From Polyporus tsugae (taxonomy: Eukaryota > Basidiomycota > Agaricomycetes > Polyporales > Polyporaceae), in assembly GCA_024305745.1 (NCBI GenBank), contig JAHRBS010000004.1, positions 4,588,001-4,652,000 on the forward strand: a DNA stretch of 64,000 bases. The letters are read 5' to 3'. The notes below the pieces were generated by a model that was not told where the DNA came from, made no database searches, and saw nothing but the letters and a program-made list of their open reading frames with translations. Position numbers and translations under genes: made by a program. The first letter of the stretch is position 1; every line of letters starts with the position of its first letter. Of this stretch, positions 1 through 11,559 are shown piece after piece.

Positions 1-3000
1 CTGCATCGGGTACTTGACCGACGCGATCTTCTTCGAGAGCAGTGCCTCGAGGTTGGAGCGCTTGTTCCGCTTCGCCTCGCCCTCCTCGATGCGGGCCTTG
101 ATGCGCGCGTGCTCGGAGAGCTCCTTCCACTTCTTCTTGAAGACCGGGTAGTACTGCGCGACGTCATCCGCGGTCTTGTCCTGGATCTCCGACGCGAGCA
201 GCTCGTAGTCATCCGTCCTGCGGCGCAACGTCAGCGGTTCATGTTCAAAGCGGAACGGAAACCCACTCACCAGCCGTATGTCTCGAGCGCACGCACGAAC
301 TGCTGGAAGTCACGCCGACTCCAGAACTCGAAACCCTGCGCAGTCAGCTCCTCCTTCTCCCGCAACTGCTCCTCGGTGAGCGGCTCAGCTGTAAACGTAC
401 ACGCGCCGTCAGTCCCATCCAACTTGCGAAAGGAGCAGAGCACGGACCGTTGTCGATGAACTCCTGCGCCGCCTTCCGCTCCCCTTCGAGTTTCTCTGGG
501 GTATCATCCTCGGTCACCGGCTCCCTCGTAACCGCGGGAATCTCGTTTATCCGCTTATGCGCCGCCATCTCCTGCTCCTGGAGCTCCGCCAGCCTCGGCG
601 GGAAGAACTGGAAGTCCTGCATCTGGATCTGCTTTGGGGCGCGCGGGATCTTAGCCGGCTTCTCCGTCTTGGAAGGGCCGGCACGCATCGTCTCCTTGAA
701 GTACGAGTCGACCGAGTAGTTAAGTTTGCGCTCGCGCTTCGAGAGCGCGAGGGGGTTGAATTGGAGCGTCTTGCGGTTCCCGCGGAAGTCCTCGCCCTCC
801 CATTGCTGAACGGATGCCTCGGACTTGAAGTTGGAGAGGTCCTCGAACGAAAGACCTTCGTACTTGCTGTTCAGCTCCAGTGTGCGCTCCTCGCCGCGCA
901 CGATGATAGCGTCGATGTCGTCGTTGATCATCAGACTAGCGGCGTTGTCAGCATGTCGTGCTCTTCCAGCAAAAAAAAAAAGAAGCAACTCACTCGTCGT
1001 TCGAATTGACGATGTTCTCAGCGCCGTGCGCGATCATCTCGAGCAGCTCCTCCTTGTTCGCAGCTGCATATCGCTCCCGTCAGCTTTCGCATCCCACTCA
1101 ATAGAAGACGGGCTCACCCTTCGTAGCCTGCGTCCGGCCCTGCTGGATGACCAACTGGTCCAGCCTCAACTTCTGCGCCGCCCGCTCCAGCATCCGCTCC
1201 TCCACGCTGCCCTCCGTGATGAACCTGAACACATACACCTGCTTCGTCTGCCCGATACGGTGCGCGCGGTCCATCGCCTGCAAGTCTGCCTGCGGGTTCC
1301 AGTCCGAGTCGTAGAGGACGACGATATCAGCACTGGTGAGGTTGATGCCGAGGCCACCGGCACGGGTCGTAAGGAGGAAGACGAACTTCTCCGAGTCGGG
1401 CTTGTTGTACTCGTCGATGGCGGCGATGCGGTCTTCGTGCGCGGTGCCTCCGTCGATTCGGCAGTACTCTGTGAGCGACGTCAGTTCATCCCTCTCTTCC
1501 TGCGTACGGAGACAGGAAGACGCACTGTAGGCCCGGAACAAGCAATAGTCCTCCAATATGTCCAGGACCCGACTCATCTGGCTGAAGATCAGCACGCGCG
1601 ATCCCTTCTCCTTCATGTTCTTCAGCAGTTTGTCCAAGATCACCATCTTGCCCGAGTTCTCGATCAGGTGTTCGTCCGTTGTGTAAGGCGGCCCTGGTTC
1701 CGCGCCGTCAAACAGGTACGGGTGACACGTCACCTTACGGAGCTGCATGACGATGTTCATGAGCCGCGTCTTGCCCTCCTTCTTGCCCGTGAGGCCATTG
1801 ACGGCATCGATGTCCTTCTCGAGCACGGATCGGTACCATTTACGCTGCATCTCCGTCAGGCCGACATAAATGTTGATCTCCTTCTCTGCGATAGGAGCAA
1901 AAAATTGTCAGCTACGATTGTAGGCGCAAAGCTAAACATTGCGTACTCGGCAGCAGATTCTTCTCCACGTCGCTCTTGACACGACGCAGTAGGAACGGCC
2001 GGAGGATCTTGTGCAACGCCTCGACGACTTTCTTGCTCTTCTCCTCATCTCCTTCAGCCGACTCGTCGTCCTTGTGCAGGAAGCTCTCCAGGTCCGCGTA
2101 GTCGGAGAAGATCTCAGGACAAATGAAGTTGAGCAGCGCGAACAGCTCCTTCATGTTGTTCTGCAGCGGCGTCCCCGTGATGAGCAGCCGGCCACGCGAC
2201 ATGAACGAGCGCACGATCTGGGAGAGGATCGAGTCGACGTTCTTGATGCGGTGTGCCTCGTCGATGGCGATGTACTCGAACGAGAACTTCTTGAGGGCGC
2301 TCTTCTCGATGAGGCAGATCTCGTACGAAGTGATCAGGACGTCGAAATTCTGGGGAAGGAGCCGCGTCGTGATGATCTCCGCGCGCTCCTCCTTGGTGCC
2401 CGTCAACACGACAGTGCTGACGTCCGGCGTCCATCTAGCGAACTCGCGTGCCCAGTTCTGGAGGGTGGACTTCGGGACAACGACGAGGTGGGGCCCTTTA
2501 GTTCCGCGGTAATGACGGAGGTAGGAGAGGAATGAGATAGTTTGCAGTGTCTTGCCAAGACCCTGGGAAATGATCATGTTGGAGAAAACGCATCGCAGAT
2601 GATGGCTGCACATACCATCTCATCGGCAAGGATGCCGTTCAGGCCATTGTGATGGAGCGAAACCATCCAGTTCAGGCCCTGCAACTGGTACGGGCGCATC
2701 AGTCCCTTGATATCTGTAAGCGCAGAGTGAGCGTCGAATAGAACACGCGAGCAAAATACATACAGCTTGGTGACTCCTCAAACACGAATGGCTGGTCATT
2801 ACCGTCCGCGGCCAACTCCCCATCCTTTAAAAGCTCCTCGTCTTCTTCCTTCTCTGACTTCCGGTGACGAGCGACCTTGTCCCTGTAAGCCCACTGTGAG
2901 ACCACAGCTTCCCTAGAATGTTCGAACGTGACTTACGTGGCCTTTTTCCGGCCACGGCCCTTGGGCTTCGGCTGTGCGTCAAGCAAAGCTGCGTATTCGG

Positions 3001-4563
3001 GATCACGCGCTTTCTGTGAAAGGATATGTGAATGAGCGCGGACTCCCACTGAGGCAATAATAGTAACACACCTTGATGTCTACGAAATGCTTGAAGAGTT
3101 CGGTTTGACCAAGAAGGTAGGAGTACCGCTTGACGGCATCTGAAATCTTTCCACGCGTGGTGAGCACCATATCCATAACAAATTAGAACTGATGACGAAA
3201 TCCTCTCGAGAAGTAGATCACGACGCCTTGGGAAGCATTACGAAAGGAACATAGTGCCGTATTGAGACCACAACCTACGAAAGAAAAGTAACAAGAAACG
3301 GGAAGGTCTAGGTTTCCCCTCCCTTCACATTTGGTGACGAAACTAAATTTTTAAAAAGGCAACCGAAAGTGGCTGTTGGCACATGACTCGACGCCTTGAC
3401 GGCGACAAACAACACGGTACCCCGAAGCGTGAACAGAAACGGCCACGGAATTTGCCCGAAATACAGCAGTGCCTCTTGTGCCATATCTCGCTCGCATGTG
3501 AATGGATAACCAAAGCCTTGCGCATGGCACCACATGCTCGCTGCTGCAACACATAGCACAGTTTATTCCTCCCGTCGCGTTAACAACCTCAACGTCTATG
3601 AGAGACCATGGCCAACAGACAGCAAAATGGACCTGGTCGTCTATCCGTAGCCAGAATATTTGACCATGATGAAGCTCGGACAAACGGACTGGGAGTGTGA
3701 TGGAAACGGCGACATGCAGGATGGTGGACCAGGCAGCACCCTGCCGCAACGGGATTGCCCGCAGCCCGGAAGCCACACGGCTCGACGCAGGAGTACGACG
3801 GATCGTAAAGTGCACCGTTCGATCCCACCAAGGGAACTCTGAATGAATAGCAGCAAAAGATTCATCTGCGAGCCCCACACGCACCTACTCCAGGACTGCG
3901 ACTGCGACACCCCTGAGAACGTGACGACGCGCGAAGCTAGCACTCGCCACAACCAAGAGAATCGCAATAGTCTTGGCATGGAGTTCCCGTGGGAGCAGCG
4001 CGTGTGCATGGTGGGGGTGCAAGGGTACAATCATCGGCAACTCTACTCACCTTCGCCTTATCCATCTCCTGCCGCCTCGCTGCCAGCTGTCCCTCGTCGG
4101 CCTTTCGTTTTTGCTTCTTCCGCTGCCTCTCCTCGGACGCGTACATCTTCGCCAATTTTGATGGGGAAGGAGGGCCGTCCTGCAGACGAGAAGTCGTGGT
4201 TAGAACGAGCACCACAATATCGCCATCGCCGCCTGCCGATTTTACGCGTCCCGCCGTGGTGTTGCAAATAAAACGGGGAGATGGGTCAAGGCAACACCAG
4301 AAAACGCGACAACGACGGATGGAACGACGAACGACGGGGTCAGAAAGGGGATCAGGGATGTGAGGGCGCACCTTCTCTCCTTCGCTCTGCAGCTCGTCCA
4401 CCTCCATACCGTCCACAGCCTCGTCGTACTCGCTCTCCACGCCTTCGCTCTCCTTCATGATGGTCATGAGACTCGCCATGATCACTGGAAAACTTGACGA
4501 GAACCATACCTGACGCGAAACGATGTTGCTTGGCACAACGTCGCTGAGGACATCGTCCTCCAT
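1..4563 (-). CDS. ISWI-family chromatin remodelling ATPase (3' end off window)
   Basis: Nucleosome-sliding SNF2/ISWI ATPase, nuclear. The chosen start (4563) opens with MEDDVLSD, followed by an acidic leader and a KRKADE basic stretch. Then come the [19 protein letters not shown] motif (about 3075-3146), the SNF2 N-lobe with ILADEM/GLGKT split by an intron (about 2574-2632), DEAH near 2250-2270, the C-lobe with [11 protein letters not shown] (about 1240-1270), the HAND region (about 440-950) and SANT/SLIDE (1 to about 400). The frame is still open at base 1, so the C-terminus is missing. There are at least ten introns; one 60-70 nt intron near 1463-1530 is in frame and splits ..FRAY/KYCRIDGG. 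All visible catalytic motifs are intact. I am confident of the family; whether it is the Isw1- or Isw2-type paralogue cannot be decided here. Confidence 0.93.
3147..4050 (-). other. Unusually long intron of the ISWI gene
   Basis: The coding sequence ends in ..EMDKAK at 4051 with a GTGAGT donor and resumes at 3146 with [12 protein letters not shown]. This leaves about 904 nt of non-coding DNA, while the other introns of this gene are mostly 50-75 nt. The best in-frame acceptor ends AAAG rather than YAG. I see no conserved coding segment, terminal repeats or target duplication inside. It may hold an alternative exon or a decayed insertion. Confidence 0.55.
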
Positions 4564-5194
4564 AGGAACGTCCAAATTCTGCGATGCCCCATCGTGAGCA
4601 CACTAGTAATCTGAAGAGGAGAGACGACGGACGCTCATGGCTTGAAACCGGGGATGGAAGGGGAGGAGGTGATGGTGAGGAGGAGAAGAGCGCGGAAGCC
4701 GTATCCGAGACGCGCCACCGCCAAACCAGGCGCTTCTGCAATTCCAGTCACAGTCACGTGGCATTTGTCACACTTTACGGAACTTCTCAGCCACACGACC
4801 CAGGCACAGTCAACTTCCTCTCCAGCCAGCCATTGGGAACGGTCAGAAAGGCCTTCAAGACGTGTCATTCAGTGCGAGTAGAAAATATAGGGCCATCGGA
4901 CGTCCACGTCGTCGCCGTCAACTAGCGCATAGTATCTGAGTGGAGGTGGCATATAAGCCCGTCGTCTTCAACCGAGGGCGATGCAATGGACTTTTATAGC
5001 ATGAGTATCCTGGGTTCCTGTTACTGGCAACACATACGGTCAGTTCTCGCTAGTGATACAGTACATTGTGATAGATACAGCATACGACGAACGAAGTGAT
5101 TACAGTCCACAGAAACTAGATATGTAGCGACATAGCATGTGAAGTGGCATCGATAACCACGAGCTCTCCAATCTTTTCTCTTCATCCAACACAT
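4564..5194. other. Intergenic region, ISWI 5' side
   Basis: This region lies between the ISWI start and the 3' end of the next minus-strand gene. It should contain the ISWI promoter and the downstream gene's 3' UTR. I found no conserved peptide, RNA gene or repeat. Confidence 0.6.
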
Positions 5195-6822
5195 TCAACG
5201 AGAAGCACAGGCCCGCCGTGACTTCTTCCGTGCACCAGACCCCGGGTCGCTCCTCCTCCCCTTCTTCTTGGCGAAGCTAGCGGCGCCACTGGCAGTGGTA
5301 TCATCAGGAGCGACAGCCCAGTCGGGACTATCACCACTATGTCGCCTTTGCGTTCGTTCCCGCCGAGCCTCGTCTTCCTGCTCCTCCGGAGGTGCAACGG
5401 CCCAATCCGGCCGATCTAACGTGTGCGCGCGCGAACGCGCGCTCCCAGAAGATGTCAAAGAGGTCGGAGACGGAAGGTCGCCGTCGTTGGCGGCGATTGG
5501 AGGGAGGATGGCGGATGCATAGTACTGACTTTGAGTGAGGAGGACGGCCGAGTCAGTCAGAGTCAGATCGCTCTCCCCAATAGCTCCCGGCACTTCCATC
5601 GTCGCGGACAGCGGATCGGTGGGCGAAGGCGGACGCGGCGTCACGCAGGACTCGTCTCGGTCAACGGCGGTCCAGTCATCCTCTTGCTCAAGTTCAGTCT
5701 CGGTCTCAGCGGAAGCCTGGTATCCGTCGTCGGCACGGGCGGCTGGTACGAGCAGAGCAGAGCGCATGATGTACGAGGACGCATCGTCGTTGGTGAAGTC
5801 CGGTTTGGAGCTGGGCGACCGCCGTAACACCGGCTCGTGGAGAACGCCACCCGCGGTAGGTGGAACAGCGATGCTATCGTCTTCGATCAATAGCCCTGCA
5901 GCCAGGGTTGCTTGGCCGTGGATAGAGCTGTGAGTTTCAGCGTTGAGAAGGAACGGCGTCTCCAAGTAGGTCGAATCCTTTGCGTCCGCGGGAGAAAGGG
6001 TCTGCGCCGTTGAAGTTCCGTCGACAGCCGACCCCGAAATGGGCTCGTCACTGGGCTGAGAGTCGTAAGGGCCACCAGACATACGTTCTGAGGTAGGATA
6101 CACCATCTCCTGGATTTCGACGAGGCGCGGCTCTTGTACACTATCCGGCGGACTCAAATCAAGGTCGATTTCAAGGTGTACAGCGAGTGGGGGATCGAGG
6201 ACGACGCCGTCAACATGTGGAAGCTCCACGCCTGTAGCGTCTTCGGCGTCGTATCGCGCTGGCTCGGAAACGTTCGTTTCGGAATCGAGATGAGCCTCCG
6301 GCCGTACAGGCGTCGAGCCAGGTTCAACCGGAGCAAGACCGTCAGGAACGCGGCATTCGCTCTCTACGAGGGAGGCTTGAGACTCGACGATTGGATCGGT
6401 CAGATCGTGGAAGGTCATCCGACCATTGCCTTTGCCAGCGAGCGCAATATTGTCGTCACAAGTGGGGGTCTTTGTGCCCTATGAGAACACGTCGCGGGGT
6501 GCGCATAAACTCATAAGAGGTACTCACGAGGAGGTCCATAGAGAAGCCACTCTCCGGGCATGGATCGCATGTCTTGCCGGCAACTTGTGAGGGTTTTCGA
6601 GCCCAGAAAAAGCTCGACCATGGAGGTATAAGGCGATAGCGCTGGAAAGTCGTGAAGAAGGCATACTGCGGGGTGCTACGGGTTCATGAGGGAGATATGA
6701 AGCGCAAGGTGGGGCAAACGTACACAGGTCATCACGGTGGTGGCGAGCACTACTAAAATTGTCCCATATCTCGTCTCGAAATCCGGTGGTCCTAGCATGA
6801 CCTGGCACGCAGGTCCATTCAT
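5195..6822 (-). CDS. Uncharacterised single-pass membrane protein with acidic tail
   Basis: Three exons can be joined in frame: start at 6822 (MNGPACQVMLGPPDF), introns near 6665-6720 and 6484-6530, and a long last exon ending at 5195. The N-terminus holds one hydrophobic helix (about residues 20-42, YGTILVVLATTVMTCYAFF), followed by a short basic segment. A roughly 420-residue acidic, Ser/Pro/Thr-rich tail follows. Near the C-terminus the motif PDWAVAP occurs twice, about 30 residues apart (DRPDWAVAPPEE and DSPDWAVAPDDT), and the protein ends in lysine/arginine clusters (KKKGRR, RKKSRR). I do not recognise a family. It is probably a fungal membrane-anchored protein with a disordered cytosolic tail. 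The 5' end overlaps a short repeat that is also found near 7250 and 11560. Confidence 0.6.
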
Positions 6823-6910
6823 CGTGAATTCGTCCGGGGTGGGCTGAGTGCGGGTATGGCGGTCGGTACGAGTGGCAGCGACCTAGTAGTGACAAGAGAC
6901 GAACAAGGGG
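6810..6910 (+). repeat. Copy 1 of a three-copy divergent repeat
   Basis: It shares the order GTCCGGGG ... GTCGGT ... GTGGCAGCGACCTAG ... AAGAGACGAA with segments near 7260-7385 and 11565-11685. Similarity is patchy but in the same order and orientation. This copy covers the first codons of the membrane-protein gene on the opposite strand. Confidence 0.45.
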
Positions 6911-7249
6911 TATCGATATCGAGCAGATGCCTGCTTGCCAGCGAGCAACCGCGTCGCAGACAAAGCAGCGACCAAAAGGTCGTGCGGGTCCAAGCAGAAA
7001 GGCTGCCGCGGACAACAGCCGAGAGGCATAACGTAGACGCCGGGGCGCTACCCGGGTTTGCGACACTACCGACTCGCACCGTTCGTTCGATGACACAAGC
7101 CCCCTACATCCGCAAATCGAATCGTTCTCGCTCTCTCACCCGCACCCCCTAGCACCCCCCGGCCTTCAAACCTGTACGCGCCCTCGGACCGTGTACTGTC
7201 TGCTTCCCGCCTCCGTCGGCCGAGACGACTCAGCCACCTGCACAACCAC

Positions 7250-7400
7250 TGGTATGTAAGTCCGTGCGGAATCTGAGTCGTGAACCACGTCCGGGGCTTG
7301 AGGCGACTGGTTGGGACCAGGTGTGGGAGCCTGAGTCGGTCTGAGTGGTAGTGACCTAGCAGGAGTAAGAGATGAAGAGAGGGTGTATTGGGTAGACGCG
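7250..7400 (+). repeat. Copy 2 of the three-copy divergent repeat
   Basis: It contains GTCCGGGGCTTGAGG, GAGTCGGTCTGAGTGGTAG and TGACCTAGCAGGAGTAAGAG. It lies 3' of the first HNH-like gene, at the same relative position as copy 3 has to the second HNH-like gene. Confidence 0.55.
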
Positions 7401-7810
7401 ATCTTGCTGGTTGGGTGGGAAATCGCACAAACGCGCAAAGCTCGCGGTTGAATTGAGGGTAGACAACTCCGAAAGGCTTGCATTTCTAGGGCACCAACCG
7501 TGTCCGATCTATGCATGTACAGAGGACCTATTCTGGAATATTGTACAGTACTGGGGTATCAGTGTCGCTGTCACATTTGCATCTATGTTGCAGACAAACG
7601 TAGCGATACAGTCTAGAGGACCCGGACAAGACAAGGACAGCTGATATGGCACGACAACAAAAATAGGGACGACGCGTAGCGGGAACTTGGACGGTCTCAA
7701 ATGCAGAGAGCGCCCAAGTCCGAGTCGACGAAGTGGGACACAGGCAGGAGCCGTCCTGTAGGCGGGCCTGGAGTATGGTTGGCCCCTGCTGCCACACGGA
7801 TCTGGCACCG
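7401..7810. other. 3' flank of HNH-like gene A
   Basis: Non-coding DNA between repeat copy 2 and the stop codon of the HNH-like gene. I see no conserved peptide or RNA gene. Confidence 0.5.
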
Positions 7811-9436
7811 CTAGGTGGGCCGCGTGAGCAAATCCGCGTAGAAGCCCTCCACGTCCTCCCGCGTCGCATCGGCAGACGTCGTCGACGTCCGCCACACCTG
7901 CGGGTTCTGCTTCATGTACTCGGACCTCAGCCGCAGCATGTGCGGCGTCTCGACGTGGGAGCCGGTGAACGTCTCGGGCGGGTGCTCGACCTCCGGAAGG
8001 TCGGCTGGACAAGTGCGAACGCCGTGTCAGCAAAACGAAAACGGCCTAACTTTGGGATGGAGGGTACCGAGTTCTGGAAGACGCTCAAACAGCAGTTCCT
8101 TCCACCGCCTATCACCCTCGGCGTCGTCTTCTTCCAGAGGGGACTGGATCCGGGACTTGTTCGAAGTCGTTGAAGATGAATCTGTGTTGTGAGGAATGGG
8201 CGAGGATCAGCACACTAATATACAGCAAAAGCAGTCATACGCACTCATCTCTGGCTCCTCGTCGCTCCCGGATACATGCGAATCATCACCTGGACCCCGC
8301 ATGGCCGGGAATCGAAGAGGATGTCAGCCAGTAACTACGCTGCAAGACAACTACGCACCAATGTCGTTGTCTCCGCCGCGCTCAGAACTGGTGCCAGATG
8401 ACCTCTGGTCCCCTTCAGCTGTGCTCGTCGTCCCCTTGCTCGCCTGCTTCTCCAACGACATCCTCTCCTTCACCACCTTAAAGGCCTCACTTTCTGGAAC
8501 AGCGTCGAAAGGGTCATTTGGGCGGGGGAGGTTGATGATCGCAAGAGCAAAACGAGCATACAGAAACTCAGCGGGGACGTCTGAGTGAATCGTCACCACT
8601 CGCCGATGGAGCAGCTCTGGCAAGTAGACGCATAAGTTGCGCACAAAGTACGCAACAAACGTGCCGTCGCCGGAAGGGTAGAAGACAAAGTTGTAGGAGT
8701 CAAGACACTTATACACATCCGCGCGCAAGAGAATACCATTTGAAGGGCAGTTGACACCCATCGACCAATTGTTGCCGGCGTAGAGGCCCATAAGATTCGC
8801 ATCAAACCAAGCCGCCTCGGCTTTTGGGATTAGGTAGACACATTGTGCGGCTGTGAATGCGATCCACAGGATGAGGCTTAGTTGTATCATGACCAAATGG
8901 AACAACGCACCGTCAGGATACCGCGTCGCAACACATTGCAAGTCCCTCCACCGCACGGCGGCGACCATGAACCTTGAAGGGGCGTCGTGAGGCTGGCGTT
9001 GGGGGGTCTGCACCGCCGAGTCCCGCGTTGCATTCGCGACTCCGGCCCAGTCAGGGGGAAGAGTACGGGGAAACGTGAACGCGGAAAAGGTCTTCACGAT
9101 TGGATAGTTCTTGTGGGCTGCGACCTCAGGGGGACCGAGGAAGTAGTAGCAGTCAAAGTCCAGAGGCGTGTCGTCAATCGGTACGCGATTCCGACCTTCG
9201 ATGTCCGTCGCGAGATAGTCGGCGTCATAGTGGACTGCATGGTTGGTGAGGACGCGGCACGCGTTCAGGACGATCGACCGGAACACGCCATAGGGGGTTG
9301 CAGTAGAGCCGGTAGAGAGCGCCGCCAAACAAAGCAGGGGTACGTCGAGACCAGGGTGCCAGATGAGTAGATCCTTTGTCTGTCGATAGAAAATCTCTGT
9401 TTGCGTTGGTGCCGAAAAGGCGCTTCGAAGGTTCAT
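7811..9436 (-). CDS. HNH_2-like fungal protein, copy A (degenerate active site)
   Basis: Member of the large basidiomycete family related to the HNH_2 endonuclease fold. The start at 9436 (MNLRSAFSAP) is set by alignment with copy B. Exon 1 runs to about 8362, followed by small C-terminal exons ending GFYADLLTRPT at 7811. The family core is visible: LSTGSTATPYGVFR, DCYYFLGPP, LIPKAEAAWFDAN and NGILLRADV. The residues expected to form HNH are Tyr (CVYLIPK), Asn, and Tyr (RADVYKCLD), so nuclease activity is unlikely. A 51-nt stretch (about 8843-8893) matches an intron of copy B, but both splice sites are changed (GTAATG to GTCATG, and CAG to CAA). It stays open in frame, so it would be retained as 17 codons. 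It may be expressed, or an early pseudogene. Confidence 0.72.
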
Positions 9437-9778
9437 GGCTGAAGGGGGCGGGGAGACTATCGGCTGCGAGTTGAGCTGTAGAAAGAGTTGGAGAGGAGAA
9501 AGATCATCGAACCTCGGCAACGTAGGCAAACAGAACCAAACAGAGAGCGGTATGAGTCATGACGTCATTATGGTCGCCCAGGATGGTCCACTCTCGGAAA
9601 CTCAACTGCACACACTGAGTCACTCGTCGACAATCTTCCACCTCTTTTCCAATCGAGTGCGTACGTTGAATGCGTTACTCATCCCACGACGACGAGCAAC
9701 CGTGGCTCCCTCGATTTTCGGCAAGCTAGCGTAGTACGTACCACCAAGGACCACAGCAAGTGCTAAGTTACTCCCAAA
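9437..9778. other. Intergenic region between HNH copy A and epsin pseudogene
   Basis: Bases 9437-9480 belong to the duplicated 5' flank of HNH copy A. The rest shows no recognisable coding sequence. The missing N-terminal exon of the epsin pseudogene would be expected here, but I could not find it. Confidence 0.45.
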
Positions 9779-11438
9779 CCCAGATCAGTACCCCCAATGC
9801 GACATGCAACGATCCATGACCGCCCTCGTGCAAGGGGATGTTCGAGCTCTCTCAGTTATCCTATCTCCAGTATGTCATGGTCTACACTGCCTCCCCATTA
9901 TATATACTATCGGGGTCTAGTTTTCCCTACAGGGACGACTTTATTGACATCATCATGGAGGTCGTTAACAAGCCACTGATTGACAAGGGGAAGAGCTGAA
10001 GGCATGTCTTCAAGGTGAGTAGCCTTGCTCGCAGATGGGAGGGAGATTGGCAGTGGGTCGGGGAAGCCGCCCATCCACCGATACGAATTTCACTTTCACC
10101 ACACAATGACATTTTGGACATGTCCGGGTCTGCCTTCTCGTTTTCCTCCCGTTTAACTTTCCTGGGCCAAAATGTCTGCCTGTGGTTTCGGTACTAGTCT
10201 AAAACCCAACGCGTTCTGAAGCCCACCTTTCTCCCTCCGTCTCTCTCCCTGTGTGCTCACTGCGGAAGCACGCAGGCTTTCGGTCATTCGAGCACCCAGT
10301 ATAGGGTTTAACAATGCAGCGCATACATTAGTACGTGAAGTCGAGCTACTGTGAAATGCGTGCTGGATGCCTTTCCCTTTGCTCATTTTCCCCGCATTTC
10401 CCTTCGTCACGAGTAAATGCGCATATACTGACCCGGACACGGTGTTATCACAGTCCCTCATCGTGCTCGACTACCCTCCTCCACTCGGGCTCCGAAAACG
10501 TCATACTCTACTGCGAGGACAAATAACAACACTGCACGAGTTTCAGTACATCGACAACTATGGCTGTGATCAGGGCACCACCGTCCGGAAGAAGGCCAAG
10601 GACATCACGAACCTCCTCGACAGGCGCCGTCTCGCCCAGGAGTGCCACACCGCTCGCACACGCATACACCGGACGGCCGTCGACCGACACAGAAGATGAC
10701 GACGACGACCTTGCGCCGTACCGCCGTCCTGTGGCGCGCCCGCGCGCGCAGAACGGAAACGAACGGTGGCGGGCGAGGCAGAACGATGAAGCGGAGAACT
10801 TGCGGAAGGCCATCGAGGAGAGCTCTTGCGACTGCGGAAAAGCGGGACGTGCAGCGTGCGATAGAACTGGCTTGTCGCGCTTCGCTGAGCGTGGGGTCTT
10901 CGATGACACCGACTTCGTGTAAGTGCATGTGCATGTGCTCACCTCGGCTTATTGATGCTGATCTCCTCGATGTAGGGGACTGACCGCACCGCTGATCGAC
11001 CTCGACAGTGATGCCCAGACGAATATACAGCCGCAGCTCACGTCCGTGCTGCCTCAATACACAGCCGTCCTGCCCCTCACCTCCACTGGCATCCAGTCGT
11101 ACAACCCCATTCCAGCAAGCCCAACAGGAGGCGCTACAGTAGGAGTATGCACGGCAGCGAGCAGCGCACGGCAACGAGCAGCGCTCGCCCGCCAGCAAGT
11201 GGAGACCCAGCCCGCGGCCGCGGCCGCGCAACAAGCTCAACTCCTCCTCCGACGGCAGCAGCAACAGCGGCCGCTCGTGCCGCAGCCAACCGCGTTCGGG
11301 TCATTCGTCGCGAGCCCTCCCGCAGGGCTTTGGTACGGCGATCTCGCCGACTCACTGGGTAGGTGCCAGGTGGTGGCCCCAGACGATGTGCGCGCGGGCG
11401 TCGCTGATGTGATTACAGGCGCCATGCGCGCGATCTAG
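9779..11438 (+). pseudogene. Epsin (ENTH-domain endocytic adaptor) pseudogene
   Basis: Fragments of a whole epsin gene lie in order on the plus strand, but in shifting frames. First is an ENTH piece ATCNDP (stop) PPSCKG (about 9799-9866). Next is DDFIDIIMEVVNK..GKS (stop) RHVFK (about 9930-10014), then LIVLDY followed after one extra C by LLHSGSENVILYCED (10452 to about 10525). After another frame change comes EFQYIDNYGCDQGTTVRKKAK (about 10535-10595). A UIM-like ENLRKAIEES and a typical Gln-rich tail with LPQYTAVLPL and PLVPQPTAFG end the series. Two stops (9817, 9997) are explained by TGG to TGA at conserved tryptophans. A further frameshift plus a TAG lies near 11105-11140. Introns are still present (for example about 10921-10978), so this is a decayed duplicate, not a retrocopy. 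Confidence 0.85.
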
Positions 11439-11559
11439 AGCATGGGAGGGGGAGGGAGTTGCGCGTAAGATATCCATGCACAGTACTCGAGCAGAAAATA
11501 TATTTGTTGCGTCCGAAAGCCTGTTGCGCGTGCAGTTGCAACCAAGCACTGGTCTGATA

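Larger units (their letters stand above)
7250..9480 (-). repeat. Duplicated block, copy A (HNH-like gene plus flanks)
   Basis: Coding exons, 3' flank and the first roughly 50 bases of 5' flank resemble 11560-13470 in the same orientation. Examples are the shared 3' stretch CCGCTAGGTGGGCCGCGTGA and the shared GGGGAGACTA upstream of the start. The two copies are separated by about 2 kb containing the epsin pseudogene. Confidence 0.75.
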
